A stretch of DNA of 64,000 nucleotides from a virus. The stretch's first letter is position 1; every line of letters begins with the position of its first letter. This document shows positions 16,356 through 25,112 of the stretch, in pieces. The position numbers and the translations under genes were made by a program. The stretch covers positions 1-64,000 of the IMG/VR virus record IMGVR_UViG_3300044612_000719, one strand, 5' to 3'. Under the pieces are notes generated by a model. It saw only the letters and a program-made list of their open reading frames with translations. It was not told the origin of the DNA and ran no database searches.

Positions 16356-16511
16356 TTACCATTTTCCTATCGGGCATTTTGACCCTCTTAGTTGTGCTTT
16401 TACTTTCATGAAACAACCACACTCTTTACATGTCATGGTTGGTGCGAATAAACGAGGGCACTCACGACAAATGTCCAGGCGCTGTTCTGGGGTAAGTTCT
16501 TGTGGACTCAT
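16356..16511 (-). CDS. Small zinc-ribbon protein, DUF6171-like
   Basis: The 51-residue product has the pattern C-x2-C-x9-C-x2-C-x-C-x12-C: 'DICRECPRLF', 'TCKECGCFMKVKAQLRG' and a C-terminal 'KCPIGKW'. This ending and the GCFM-x-x-K motif match a small zinc protein found in many tailed phages. Its ATG at 16511 overlaps the stop of the fibre-like gene as ATGA. It may bind nucleic acid or act in assembly, but its role is not known. I identified it by translating the interval between two larger genes. Confidence 0.75.
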   Translation of the reverse strand: MSPQELTPEQRLDICRECPRLFAPTMTCKECGCFMKVKAQLRGSKCPIGKW

Positions 16512-17440
16512 ACAGGAGAGTATATAAACCTTTCCACCCCTGTTGACGCCGTACCTGAAGTAATTGGCGCCAAGATAACCCCATGTCGTTTTCCTGTTAT
16601 AGGACTGGATGGAGTGTTAGTTAAAGTTTGAGGAGTAGCCCCACCATTCATTTGAGCAGTTGCTGTAATAGTCCCAGCCTTGGAAGCGGTTACTTGTACA
16701 TATCCAATAGTAGATGTAGCCGTTGTAGTGGTTTCAATAACCTTTGAATCCACCTGTGAAACTACTCCAGAAACTGATTTTATTAATCTAATAGAGTAAG
16801 AGTATTGTGCGGTTGCCGCATAGGTAGCACCTGTAATAGTACTGACAATAGGATAAGGAGTACAAGTAGACGAGGCTGATCCTAAATGATTCAGTGTTAA
16901 TGCTGTGCAATAAAAAGTCTCAAGACTATCACCACCAAAACAAGGTCCAGGAGATTGGCAAAAATCAGGGACATACGAAGTGCCAGAAGGGCAACCGTAT
17001 GCATAACACTCAGTTCCAGACAACGTAGTGCCAGCAGGACACGAATAAACACAAGAAAGACCATAATCCGTTTGTGTTGTGTCTGGTTTTTTACAGTTAG
17101 TACCAGTCAATGTGTCGTTAACTGAATCACAAATGTATCCAAAAGTTCTATCTGTCACCACAGCCCACCAGTTATCTGCATCCCTAACCCAAAAACCCAC
17201 GCCCCATCCATGGGTCCCTGCGGTTCCAAAATCAACACGAACATTTACACCGATAGTGTTGGCGTTAAATGTAGCAAGAGGGTACGAGGAAGCCGCTGTT
17301 GCTGTGTATGCTTTATCAGAAAGCACCGACCATGAACCACGTGTACTCGTCCAGCGTTGTGCTAACGAACCTGTTCCTGAGAACTCGTCTGTGAATGCAC
17401 GAGTTGCTGCAACTGCGGAATCTACAATTCCTGGAATCAT
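16508..17440 (-). CDS. Virion or adhesin protein with LamG-like and Cys-rich regions
   Basis: The 310-residue product begins with a segment typical of concanavalin/LamG-like folds ('FTDEFSGTGSLAQRWTS', then 'GWGVGFWVRDADNWWAVV'). Residues about 105-200 are rich in Cys with eukaryote-like spacing, including 'CPAGTTLSGTECYAYGC' and 'CQSPGPCFGG', which suggests disulfide-bonded small domains. The C-terminal part is Ser/Thr-rich beta. It follows the fibre-like gene at 17444. It could be a surface-exposed decoration or receptor-binding protein. The Cys-rich insert is unusual for a phage virion protein. Confidence 0.65.
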   Translation of the reverse strand: MIPGIVDSAVAATRAFTDEFSGTGSLAQRWTSTRGSWSVLSDKAYTATAASSYPLATFNANTIGVNVRVDFGTAGTHGWGVGFWVRDADNWWAVVTDRTFGYICDSVNDTLTGTNCKKPDTTQTDYGLSCVYSCPAGTTLSGTECYAYGCPSGTSYVPDFCQSPGPCFGGDSLETFYCTALTLNHLGSASSTCTPYPIVSTITGATYAATAQYSYSIRLIKSVSGVVSQVDSKVIETTTTATSTIGYVQVTASKAGTITATAQMNGGATPQTLTNTPSSPITGKRHGVILAPITSGTASTGVERFIYSPV

Positions 17441-17443
17441 AGA

Positions 17444-18610
17444 TTAATCCGTAAGGTTTCCGATAGCCACCCAACTATTAGGACCACGCTTAATCAAAGT
17501 GCATGCCGCCCATTGGCTAAGAAGTTTACGCTTACCACTATCTGTGTTTAAGGTAACTCCTGATGTTGGAACCAGTGTTACTTGTCCCGCACCTGTTTGG
17601 ATGATATCTATGCGATCTCCAGTAGTAAACGCTACTGAGTCGGTAGGAATGGTGAGGTTGCATGACGAACCACTAGACACTTCAACCAACTTGCCCAGGT
17701 CACTTAACACCAAAGTGTATGAACCAGCCACCGCATTAATAGTTGAGTTATAACCTGCACGAGGGGTTCCTGATCCTAGTTTGGCTTGCGTGATTGCACT
17801 GTCTGTAATTTGTGTAGTTCCAACAGTGCCAGCGTTAATATTTGCACCAGCAAGGCTTGTTAGTGCTGCACCAGAACCAGTAAATGAAGTTGCTGTAATA
17901 GCACCTGCGGTGAAGTTACCACTACCGTCACGTTGAACAATGGTGTTAGCCGTGTTGGCTGAAGCCATCGCTACATAAGTAGCAAGGTTGGTCCATGTTG
18001 ACGCACCAGTCTTTACATAGACCTGTGACTGCCCACTATTAGCGTTTGTGGTGCTTGTAACGTAAGTGTCACCTAAAACACCAGTTCCAGATGCTGGAAC
18101 ACCTGAAGCCAGACGGGCAAGCGTTGACGAGTTATACGTACGCTTGTCTACAACTAACGCCGTTGTGTATGTGCTGTTGAAGTTATTCTTTACATACACA
18201 GCGTATAACGGCATTTGACTTTCAGAGATAGTTGGGAAGATAGGGTTAGTTGAACTAGCCGTTCCTTGTACTACTGCATACTGAAAAGTACCTGAGTTGT
18301 TATAGGCAACAATAAGGTCAAAGCGTGAATCGGTGTTAGTTGGGGCAGACGGGATAATAACCGTGCTACCTGTAATAGAACCATAAACACCGTCAATACG
18401 CACTTCAGAAGTGGTGAGGACAACGTTTAGGTAAGCAGGCGTGGCGTTACCAGCCGCACTGGATACGGACGATACATCAGCACCACTGACTACGCCTGAG
18501 CGATGATCAGCAATACTTGAAAAGTCAAGCGAGTCTGGCTCGGCTTGATCTAATGAGGCGATTGTCCCAGATGCGTAATCAGTTGCGTTCGGGACTGTAA
18601 AGCCTGCCAT
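17444..18610 (-). CDS. Fibre-like virion protein
   Basis: The 388-residue product is Ser/Thr/Gly/Ala-rich with the repetitive pattern of phage fibres, for example 'QRDGSGNFTAGAITATSFTG' and 'TVGTTQITDSAITQAKL'. Its C-terminal 70 residues (ending 'WVAIGNLTD') match the end of the fibre gene at 35852-36634: both contain a Leu-Thr-Ile-Pro-Thr strand, a Gly-Asp-x-Ile turn and Gly-Ala-Gly-Gln-Val-Thr. It lies between the capsid region and the neck genes, so it could be a head fibre or a tail fibre. Its GAGG ribosome binding site is clear. Confidence 0.75.
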   Translation of the reverse strand: MAGFTVPNATDYASGTIASLDQAEPDSLDFSSIADHRSGVVSGADVSSVSSAAGNATPAYLNVVLTTSEVRIDGVYGSITGSTVIIPSAPTNTDSRFDLIVAYNNSGTFQYAVVQGTASSTNPIFPTISESQMPLYAVYVKNNFNSTYTTALVVDKRTYNSSTLARLASGVPASGTGVLGDTYVTSTTNANSGQSQVYVKTGASTWTNLATYVAMASANTANTIVQRDGSGNFTAGAITATSFTGSGAALTSLAGANINAGTVGTTQITDSAITQAKLGSGTPRAGYNSTINAVAGSYTLVLSDLGKLVEVSSGSSCNLTIPTDSVAFTTGDRIDIIQTGAGQVTLVPTSGVTLNTDSGKRKLLSQWAACTLIKRGPNSWVAIGNLTD

Positions 18611-18618
18611 TGGTTACC

Positions 18619-18861
18619 TCACAAAGTGTCGTAGATGTTTCCGCTGTTCTTTAAATAATTGTAGAGGTCACGAGGGATCGTGTAGCGGTTACCATCTTCA
18701 AAATTAAATACTTGCTGTCCCCAGAACATCGTCCAAGTTCCCTTCACACGGGCTTGAATAGTGTCACTGTTAACTACAAGTGGCTGTACTTCTACAGCGG
18801 GTGTTTCTTCTTCAGTTGTTTCCACAACTTCAGCAAATTGATTGGCTTTTTTGGTTGGCAT
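18619..18861 (-). CDS. Hypothetical small capsid-associated protein (80 aa)
   Basis: The protein has a charged, Glu/Thr-rich N-terminal half (residues 1-30) and a folded-looking C-terminal half with 'QARVKGTWTMFWGQQVFNFE' and 'RYTIPRDLYNYLKNSG'. It is the first gene after the major capsid protein. A GGAGACAG ribosome binding site precedes its ATG. Position suggests a head or head-completion function. I do not recognise a family. Confidence 0.6.
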   Translation of the reverse strand: MPTKKANQFAEVVETTEEETPAVEVQPLVVNSDTIQARVKGTWTMFWGQQVFNFEDGNRYTIPRDLYNYLKNSGNIYDTL

Positions 18862-18897
18862 AACTGTCTCCTAATTGTTTAAGTTACATACGAGATA

Positions 18898-18921
18898 AAG
18901 GGCGGGGTTTCCCCCGCCCTT
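18898..18921 (-). terminator. Hairpin after the major capsid gene
   Basis: A perfect 10-bp inverted repeat (AAGGGCGGGG and CCCCGCCCTT) with a 4-base loop lies 29 bases after the capsid stop codon. On the minus strand it is followed by TTTATC rather than a long T-run. It could be a terminator or an mRNA-stabilising 3' end that keeps capsid transcript levels high. Confidence 0.6.
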
Positions 18922-18949
18922 ACACTCTACTTCATTTTTCTTCTAAAGA

Positions 18950-20029
18950 TTAGAAGTTGGAGTCAATTGCTCCACCCTTGGTGTTGATAAGCACACGGGA
19001 TTCATGGGTGATAACACCAAAGCCCCAAATTGCGTACCAAGCCAAGCCGTGCTCACGACCGAAGTCAATTACGCCACCGTCACGGAGTTCAACTGGCAAG
19101 GCGATTGCCTGACCAAATGCGTTGTCACCGATCATCATTGCGCTGTACGAGGTTGACGTTGGGTCGTTGATTGAACCGCCTGGGGTTACGTCAACGATTC
19201 CAGTGCCACCCTGAAGTACTTGAGTGGTTTCAATGAAAACTACGTCGTAGATACGACCGATTTCACCGAGCATGAAGTTGCCAGGAGCGGCATACTTCGT
19301 GACTTCAATGAATTCAGGCCAGTCACGGAGCGCACGGCTCTGTGATGGGTGAACGAAGCACACGTAAGTGTCGCCAAGGCGTGGGATGTTCTGACCTGCG
19401 AGAATTTCAACAGCGTCCTTGATGGTTGCTGGTGAGAGGTAGCCAGGAGCCGAAGCCGAACCTGCTGCCGAGTACTCGTAAGGAGCGATTGAGCCACGGG
19501 TTGAGCCGTTGGTCTTACGACCGAAGACTACCGATGGAGCAACTGCTGAACCGCCACCGAAAGGAACGCCTGGGGCGTACAGCGTGTTGCGTGCCTGAAC
19601 GTCCATGGACTGTGCCATGTGACGACCGAGCAAGCGGCTGGACGATGCCATAACGTCATCAAACGATGCGTTCAAGAGAAGTTCGGTTACTGCAACCGAC
19701 TTACCTTGTTCTTTAACGGTGATTTGGATCTGCGATGCAGTCAAAGCGACTGGGTCCATGCGGGTACCTTCGGTCAATTCTGAACCGTTGGCGCCAACTG
19801 CGATGTTGTTGTAACGCATGAAGTTGACGGTGAGACCTGGCATAACGCCGAGTTCCGTCTTCTTTACTGCGAACTGTTCAAATCGCAATACTGGCATTGC
19901 TTGGAACAAGATTTCCTTGGACCAGATTTGCTGAATTGCAGGTGATAGTGCTGAAGAAGAGTTGTAGCCAGTTGCGCTAATGCTAGCGGTGCTGGTTACT
20001 GCTCCACTTGTTGGGGCTGGAAAAGCCAT
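18950..20029 (-). CDS. Major capsid protein (N4 gp56-like family)
   Basis: The 359-residue product has the layout of HK97-fold capsid proteins of the N4 gp56 type. A short Ser/Thr-rich N-terminus (no long delta domain) is followed by 'EILFQAMPVLRFEQFAVKK', the central 'SQIQITVKEQGKSVAVTELL', then 'LLGRHMAQSMDVQARNTLY'. A C-terminal segment has 'FGQAIALPVELRDGGVIDFG'. A strong AGGAGGATTAG ribosome binding site lies upstream, and a hairpin downstream. It follows the scaffold gene, as in most tailed phages. The absence of a long propeptide means the neighbouring Ntn hydrolase need not cleave it. Confidence 0.9.
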   Translation of the reverse strand: MAFPAPTSGAVTSTASISATGYNSSSALSPAIQQIWSKEILFQAMPVLRFEQFAVKKTELGVMPGLTVNFMRYNNIAVGANGSELTEGTRMDPVALTASQIQITVKEQGKSVAVTELLLNASFDDVMASSSRLLGRHMAQSMDVQARNTLYAPGVPFGGGSAVAPSVVFGRKTNGSTRGSIAPYEYSAAGSASAPGYLSPATIKDAVEILAGQNIPRLGDTYVCFVHPSQSRALRDWPEFIEVTKYAAPGNFMLGEIGRIYDVVFIETTQVLQGGTGIVDVTPGGSINDPTSTSYSAMMIGDNAFGQAIALPVELRDGGVIDFGREHGLAWYAIWGFGVITHESRVLINTKGGAIDSNF

Positions 20030-20067
20030 GTTCTAATCCTCCTAGGATTAAGTGTTGATTTTAGGTT

Positions 20068-20868
20068 TTAGAACCGACCCCTATTGGGGCGGGCATTAAG
20101 TAGCCGATCACGCATTTTCGCATACTGATCCATTGTCATATTACGGATGTCATCCGCATTTAACGTTTGGTATTCCGTTTGAGTTTCCATTGGCCCTACA
20201 GGAGGCGCCGTTACTGGTGCCCCCCTCAAGCGACCTTGCTGTTGCGCAGTCGCTTGTTGGATTGATTCAAGAATAGCAGAACTTCGGTCACGAAGTACAC
20301 TAATTGATGTTTCAATCTCATCTTCCGAATTACCCGATACGAGATCAATGAGTTCAGGGATGATTTCTTCCTGTGACTCTTGAAGTCGGCGGTTACGGTA
20401 AGAACTAAGTTCCTGAAGGCGGCGCTCTTTTTCAATGATTGCCTCTTGGGCTAGGCGCTGTGCCTCAATCTCGTCAAAACGGCGCTTGTAGTCACCGTCA
20501 ATTTCTTGAAGTTTCAGGTTAAATTCCTCTTCACGCTTCAGGAGAAGTTCCTTGGCGCTCAGTTCGTCAATCTCACGTTGACGCAGAATATCTGCCTCTT
20601 TAGCGGCACGTGCTTCAGCCTCTTTTTTAGCGGCTTCACGTTCAGCAGTGATTTGGCTCATTTGCTCTTCCATGCTCTTCACACGGGTATCCGCTTCTTC
20701 AAGACGCTTGTACATCTTGTCTTTTTCTTGCTTGCGGATACTTTCAACTTCATCTTCGGTGAATACCTTAGAAGTTGTTTTCATTGCCGACTCTACGAAC
20801 TGTTCCACCATAGGGGCGTCCGCAGGTACGCTGATAATGTCCCCTTCGGGACTGGTATTTCTTGCCAT
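20068..20868 (-). CDS. Capsid scaffolding protein
   Basis: The 266-residue product is highly charged and mostly one long coiled coil (about residues 35-165), rich in Glu, Lys, Arg and Gln ('LKREEEFNLKLQEIDGDYKR'). It ends with a Pro-rich hinge near residue 215 and a small basic C-terminal helix ('MTMDQYAKMRDRLLNA'), which could bind the capsid protein as in other scaffolds. It lies between portal and major capsid genes, the standard scaffold position. The sequence shows no protease domain. Confidence 0.85.
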   Translation of the reverse strand: MARNTSPEGDIISVPADAPMVEQFVESAMKTTSKVFTEDEVESIRKQEKDKMYKRLEEADTRVKSMEEQMSQITAEREAAKKEAEARAAKEADILRQREIDELSAKELLLKREEEFNLKLQEIDGDYKRRFDEIEAQRLAQEAIIEKERRLQELSSYRNRRLQESQEEIIPELIDLVSGNSEDEIETSISVLRDRSSAILESIQQATAQQQGRLRGAPVTAPPVGPMETQTEYQTLNADDIRNMTMDQYAKMRDRLLNARPNRGRF

Positions 20869-20917
20869 GTCTATTCCTTATGTGTTGTTTGGCGATTAAT
20901 AACTGTTATTAAGTAAC

Positions 20918-22606
20918 TTAATTGTCTTCGTCTGGGTTACGGCGTTGGGCGAACCTTGCTCCGTATGCCCGTGAAACTAACTTGTTAACTATCTCTTCTT
21001 CAATTGGTGGAACCCCTGGTAAAGGAGCATTACCACCATTTGATGAAGTGACATTACCATCTCCAGATGGGGTAGGTGCGGGAGCCGCCCCACCGTCTGG
21101 TGTCGCAACCATTCCAGTAGCCAACATAATGGCTTGCTGAATTTGGGCACGCATCATGTCAAGAGCGCCTTGATCCAGGGCGTCGTCTTGAAGTTCTTCA
21201 AAGATTTCAAGCATCTTTTCGTTCGGGAATTCCTCACCCAATGTGGCAAGAGCACCACGCTTGGACTCAAGACCAAGAGCCATCTTGGCTTGTACTTCAT
21301 TGAGTTTGATAAGCACATCAACAGGAAGCGGTTCAGGCCAGTGAACGGTTGTCCTGTAAGTAACAGGGTCAGCAGGATCCAACTGTGGGAGTTGGTCTGG
21401 TTCTGGTTCAGCCGCAATAGATGGGTTGTACGTCAACCATTCAGGCTGGAAAATAGCAACAGTACGAATGATGATTTCGTTTACTTTTTCAAGACCCTTT
21501 GTGAAGTGGATCTTTTTCATCATGAAACGGTTCATCATTGGCTGGTACTGAATAGCCAAAGCAACACCTGAGGTGTTTGATACTGGTTGGAATTGACCAA
21601 GAGCGGTCTCAGGGACACCAGTGATTTCGTGCATAGTGCGCTTTAAGAAAGTGATGTATTCCAAAGCGCCAGCCATCTCACCACGTGATTCAAGGTTGAA
21701 TACGTTTGCGTCTTTAGGAAGACCAGCCCAAACTTTCTTAGGTCCACGCTCTAGTTGCGAAGCCTTAGCACCAGTGATGATGGTTACAGGAGCGGCGTGG
21801 TAGTTGATGATGTCTGAGACTTCAACCATCTTCTCATTGAGTTCACGGTTGAGAGGAATAATATCCCAAATGTCTGACTGACCCCAAGGTGAAGAAGAGA
21901 TGGTGGAGTTCGGGATGTGAACGATAGGAATCATTCCCAACACGTTCTCGTACTGGTCAATGAGTTCATCGTTAATAAACTGTTGAACAGTTTCATCAGT
22001 AAGAATCTCAGTGAATGTGTAAACCTGACGAGTGCCTTCTGGAGATGTCCCCCAGAATCGGTATTTAAGTTTGAAGCGAATCAAACGGTCACGGTCATGC
22101 GGGTGATACTCAGGGAAGCAGTGCGCTGGGTTCAAAGGAATAATGCGCACACGTCCTTCGTGTGGAACGCCAGCAGGGTCTACGTAAGGCTCCTCATAGG
22201 CAACCTTGACAAACACGTCACCCGTTACTGAGGCTAGTTGTCCCATTTCCCAAAGCACATAATGTTTGTTGTTATCTTGATCCCAAACTTTATGGAGCAG
22301 GTGTGGAGTGATAGCACCATTTTGCTCAGGCACTTTAAATTGCACACCCTTACCAAAACAAAAGTTGGTAATGTAGTCCGACATAGTACGGACATAGTTC
22401 ATGTAGAACTGAGACTCGCCCATCTCACGGCGGTACGACCAGTGATGTCCTAGGTACCACGCCCAAGCCGCAGAATAACGGTTTAAACGTGGTCCATGAA
22501 CTTCAAACTCTTCGTCTGCGAGTTCAACCAATCCAAGCGGAGAGATAGCAACTGTGAGGTCACTTGAAGATGCACGATAAGAAGGTGACCAAAAATCAAC
22601 AGCCAT
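20918..22606 (-). CDS. Portal protein
   Basis: The 562-residue product matches the SPP1 gp6-like portal plan. An N-terminal segment has 'RLNRYSAAWAWYLGHHWSYR', a middle has 'VTGDVFVKVAYEEPYVDPAG' and 'NRELNEKMVEVSDIINYHAA', and a later clip/stem region has 'LKRTMHEITGVPETALGQF' and 'ALAIQYQPMMNRFMMKKIHF'. The C-terminus has an Asp/Gln-rich helix and a Pro/Gly-rich tail. It precedes scaffold and capsid genes. The dodecameric portal is the channel for DNA entry and exit. Confidence 0.92.
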   Translation of the reverse strand: MAVDFWSPSYRASSSDLTVAISPLGLVELADEEFEVHGPRLNRYSAAWAWYLGHHWSYRREMGESQFYMNYVRTMSDYITNFCFGKGVQFKVPEQNGAITPHLLHKVWDQDNNKHYVLWEMGQLASVTGDVFVKVAYEEPYVDPAGVPHEGRVRIIPLNPAHCFPEYHPHDRDRLIRFKLKYRFWGTSPEGTRQVYTFTEILTDETVQQFINDELIDQYENVLGMIPIVHIPNSTISSSPWGQSDIWDIIPLNRELNEKMVEVSDIINYHAAPVTIITGAKASQLERGPKKVWAGLPKDANVFNLESRGEMAGALEYITFLKRTMHEITGVPETALGQFQPVSNTSGVALAIQYQPMMNRFMMKKIHFTKGLEKVNEIIIRTVAIFQPEWLTYNPSIAAEPEPDQLPQLDPADPVTYRTTVHWPEPLPVDVLIKLNEVQAKMALGLESKRGALATLGEEFPNEKMLEIFEELQDDALDQGALDMMRAQIQQAIMLATGMVATPDGGAAPAPTPSGDGNVTSSNGGNAPLPGVPPIEEEIVNKLVSRAYGARFAQRRNPDEDN

Positions 22607-22645
22607 TAGTTATATCTTTCCACAAAAAAGGAGGATATGAATATC

Positions 22646-22930
22646 TTACTTCTTTTTTGGAGCGGCTTTCTTAGCGGCGGCTTTTACAGGAGCAGGTGCT
22701 TCTGCTTTAGCAGGAGCGGCGGCAATTGCCTGTTCAGCGACTTTCAAAAGAAGTGTAGTGTTTGCAGGACCAATCTTGGTGGAAACCACCGAGATAGCGG
22801 CGGCAACAAATGGCAATGCCAAAGCAACAAGTTCAGTTGAAATGTTGTACTTAGCGGCGGCAAATGTCAGGATACCGAGAGCGGCACCTTTGATAGCGGC
22901 GTCTGCGTGGGCTGTCTTTAATTGACTCAT
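22646..22930 (-). CDS. Small membrane protein with basic Ala/Lys tail
   Basis: The 94-residue protein has two hydrophobic helices (about residues 12-30 and 33-52) and then a helix leading to an Ala/Pro/Lys tail (ending 'AAKKAAPKKK') like histone H1 tails. It could be a holin, with the basic tail on the cytoplasmic side. The gene has an AAGGAG ribosome binding site. It lies between the Ntn hydrolase and portal genes, an unusual place for a holin, so a head-related role cannot be excluded. Confidence 0.65.
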   Translation of the reverse strand: MSQLKTAHADAAIKGAALGILTFAAAKYNISTELVALALPFVAAAISVVSTKIGPANTTLLLKVAEQAIAAAPAKAEAPAPVKAAAKKAAPKKK

Positions 22931-22955
22931 TATTTCTCCTTGGTAGGTGTATTGA

Positions 22956-23588
22956 TTATACCGTTTTACGGGTTCTTAGGTTTTCTTGACCTTGTACGTA
23001 GGTTTGGTACGGAGGTCCAGTGTAGGGGTCAAACCGAGCCGAAATGTTAAGAGCCTTAAGGGCACTCGTTTTAGCCTGCTGGGCTGTCCACTTCTTTTTG
23101 TTCATCATGACCTGTAGGGCACCTAAAGCGTATTGAGCACCAGATCCAATGGCATATATACCACTGGCTTCAGAGGACCACGCATAGTCTCCGTCCACCA
23201 TGTAAATAACACCGTTAATGACCACAAGAATGCTTGACCCTTGTTCAGCAATATGTTGTTTGTTTTCGTTGAGGTCTGGGATTGAGTAACCCTGAGCGTC
23301 AAAACATTCACGCAATGCAGGGATGAACTTGGCAGTAAAGAACTGGTCAAGTTTCTTTCCCTTTAAATTTGGAGGTACTGCTGGGGGCTGGAAAACATGG
23401 TGCAAGATATTGATTGCACGCACATCCCCAGCCGCACCTAACAGATACTTACCGTTTGTGGCAACTTTGCTAGAGCCTTCACGAAGCGTTCCAGTTTGAG
23501 CAAGCCCATCGGAATACATGGTGGAGATACGTGAGTCAACACATACCACGGCAAAACCGTCACCTTGGATTCCGACAATGGTTGTCAT
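22956..23588 (-). CDS. Proteasome beta/HslV-like Ntn hydrolase, candidate head protease
   Basis: After the initiator Met, the 210-residue product reads TTIVGIQGDGFAVVCVDSR, so a processed protein would begin with the catalytic Thr1 of HslV and proteasome beta subunits. Asp17 is present at the expected position. A Lys follows in 'SSKVATNGKYLLGAAGD' (position 40, equivalent to Lys33 after a short insertion), and a Gly-Ser-Gly stands in 'YAIGSGAQYALGAL'. All active-site residues are therefore intact. No ClpX/HslU-like partner gene is visible in the window. The gene lies between the metallophosphoesterase gene and the membrane protein and portal genes, where phages often encode the prohead protease, so it may process scaffold or other head proteins. 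Host-protein turnover is an alternative. Confidence 0.82.
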   Translation of the reverse strand: MTTIVGIQGDGFAVVCVDSRISTMYSDGLAQTGTLREGSSKVATNGKYLLGAAGDVRAINILHHVFQPPAVPPNLKGKKLDQFFTAKFIPALRECFDAQGYSIPDLNENKQHIAEQGSSILVVINGVIYMVDGDYAWSSEASGIYAIGSGAQYALGALQVMMNKKKWTAQQAKTSALKALNISARFDPYTGPPYQTYVQGQENLRTRKTV

Positions 23589-24742
23589 TAGTCTGCTTGG
23601 TATTCCTTACCTTGGTACATTCCCCAACCGTTGTAGATTGGAATTACATCGTAAGAGAAACGATGCTGACCATCGTCTTCATAACGAACAATACCCAATC
23701 CTTGTTGCCAATTCTCATGGCGAGTAAGCGGGCGTCCGTCAAGGTCTACACCGCCCTTTGTGCTGGGAATAGCGCCGTCAATGCGAGCAAGGCAACCAGG
23801 AGAAGCAGCCATGATGGTGCGTGGACCATCAAAGTCTTCACGTGTTTTAAACGCTGTTTCAATGCGGTGAATGTGCCCATAGATAACGCTCGTCTTTTCA
23901 TTGTTGAGATAGATGTGTGCAGTTGATCCTGAGGACTTAACACGATCGCCGTGGATGATTCGCAGTTTTTCATTGACCCAATAGTCTGATGCTGGATAAC
24001 CTGGCTTGTAAATTACATTGAAGTCATCCATACGACAGAGGTATGGAACACTCAAAACAGGCCATGATTCTGGGGTATTTCCCTTACGCAAACCATAAGC
24101 GGCTGATGCGTTAACCAAAACATATTTAGGCATACGCTCTTCGTGGTTACCAGCAAGCCATACGATTTCTGCACTAGGAGCCGCCGCACGCATCTGTGCA
24201 CAGAACACTGTTGCACGATCAATTGATGCTTGCGTTGTTTGTGCATACGCAGGGTACGTCAAGTACTTACCCATCTCAGGGAAGTCAAGGTTGTCACCAA
24301 CACAAATGACTGTGTCAGGATTCATCTCTTCAATGATCTTGAGTGCAACGTCAAGTGCTTTCTCATCATGAGTTGGTTCTAGTGTTCCATCACGACCACG
24401 GTAGTAACCAATCTGAATGTCAGGAACAACAACGCATGTTTTAAATGTTGTTGGCTTCTTTACCTTTGCTTTAGGTACTGGCATCTTGATTGCAGGACCT
24501 TGTGTAACAACAGGCCATTCAGGACCAGTTTCCCACTTAGGTGAAAACTGAATTGCGGCAAGGTCATGAATATGTGCTTCACCGTCTGAGTCTTTTGACA
24601 TTGCTTGATACAACTTGACACGCTTGATGTCACCGATTTCGTTGATGTCAATGTTCTTGCTCTCAAGCATTTCAACTAATTTGCCAAGCAACTTAGTCTT
24701 ATCTTGTGGTGCTGTTGTTAACGCTTTTGCTAATTCACTCAT
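23588..24742 (-). CDS. Calcineurin-like metallophosphoesterase
   Basis: The 384-residue product has a short helical N-terminal region (about residues 1-85) and then a metallophosphatase domain with the motif series D-x-Q ('VVPDIQIGYYRG'), GDNLD, GNHEER, IHGD and GHIH. These bind two metal ions in this superfamily. I chose the ATG at 24742 rather than one at 24769 because it overlaps the upstream stop as ATGA and has AAGGAG seven bases upstream. The substrate is unknown; such phage enzymes may act on nucleotides, nucleic acids or phosphoproteins. It lies between the HTH gene and the Ntn hydrolase gene, overlapping both. Confidence 0.88.
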   Translation of the reverse strand: MSELAKALTTAPQDKTKLLGKLVEMLESKNIDINEIGDIKRVKLYQAMSKDSDGEAHIHDLAAIQFSPKWETGPEWPVVTQGPAIKMPVPKAKVKKPTTFKTCVVVPDIQIGYYRGRDGTLEPTHDEKALDVALKIIEEMNPDTVICVGDNLDFPEMGKYLTYPAYAQTTQASIDRATVFCAQMRAAAPSAEIVWLAGNHEERMPKYVLVNASAAYGLRKGNTPESWPVLSVPYLCRMDDFNVIYKPGYPASDYWVNEKLRIIHGDRVKSSGSTAHIYLNNEKTSVIYGHIHRIETAFKTREDFDGPRTIMAASPGCLARIDGAIPSTKGGVDLDGRPLTRHENWQQGLGIVRYEDDGQHRFSYDVIPIYNGWGMYQGKEYQAD

Positions 24743-25038
24743 TGTGCATCTCCTTGGTAACAGCAACACTCTTTATTGACGTGGCGCTGGATCGTACTTA
24801 TACTCACGTTGTAACCATGTTGGCGCATAACTTTTGTAAGCCATGATGCGCTGTATGTTTTGCTTTTACCTAAACCGTTGTCCTCACGAATGAGTTCAAT
24901 TGCACGGTTAATTGCTTCTTGTTCTTCAGCAGACATTTTGGCTACTGTTCTGGTGAACTTACATGTGTCTGCCGAAAGGTTAGTTCGGGGTGACAATAGG
25001 GCGTCCAGCAGACTTGTTTTCTGCTCTTCTTGTTTCAC
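24739..25038 (-). CDS. HTH DNA-binding protein, possible small terminase or regulator
   Basis: The 99-residue product contains a clear helix-turn-helix near the C-terminus ('YSASWLTKVMRQHGYNVSIS' with 'TIQRHVNKE') preceded by acidic helices. The start codon is GTG. It ends with a cluster of three Cys. A small DNA-binding protein upstream of the head genes could be the terminase small subunit, but it lies downstream of the large terminase gene, so a transcriptional regulator is equally possible. It is coupled to the metallophosphoesterase gene by ATGA overlap. Confidence 0.6.
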   Translation of the reverse strand: MKQEEQKTSLLDALLSPRTNLSADTCKFTRTVAKMSAEEQEAINRAIELIREDNGLGKSKTYSASWLTKVMRQHGYNVSISTIQRHVNKECCCYQGDAQ

Positions 25039-25112
25039 AAATACCTAACCTTTTTCAATTCAGAATTACGGTCAGGAATATCCTAGCACCCTATTCACGG
25101 GTGTGCCAAGTA

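Noticed and set aside
18898-18921. The capsid hairpin as a classical intrinsic terminator
   Set aside because: No long T-run follows on the minus strand. I list it as a hairpin with moderate confidence rather than as a certain terminator.
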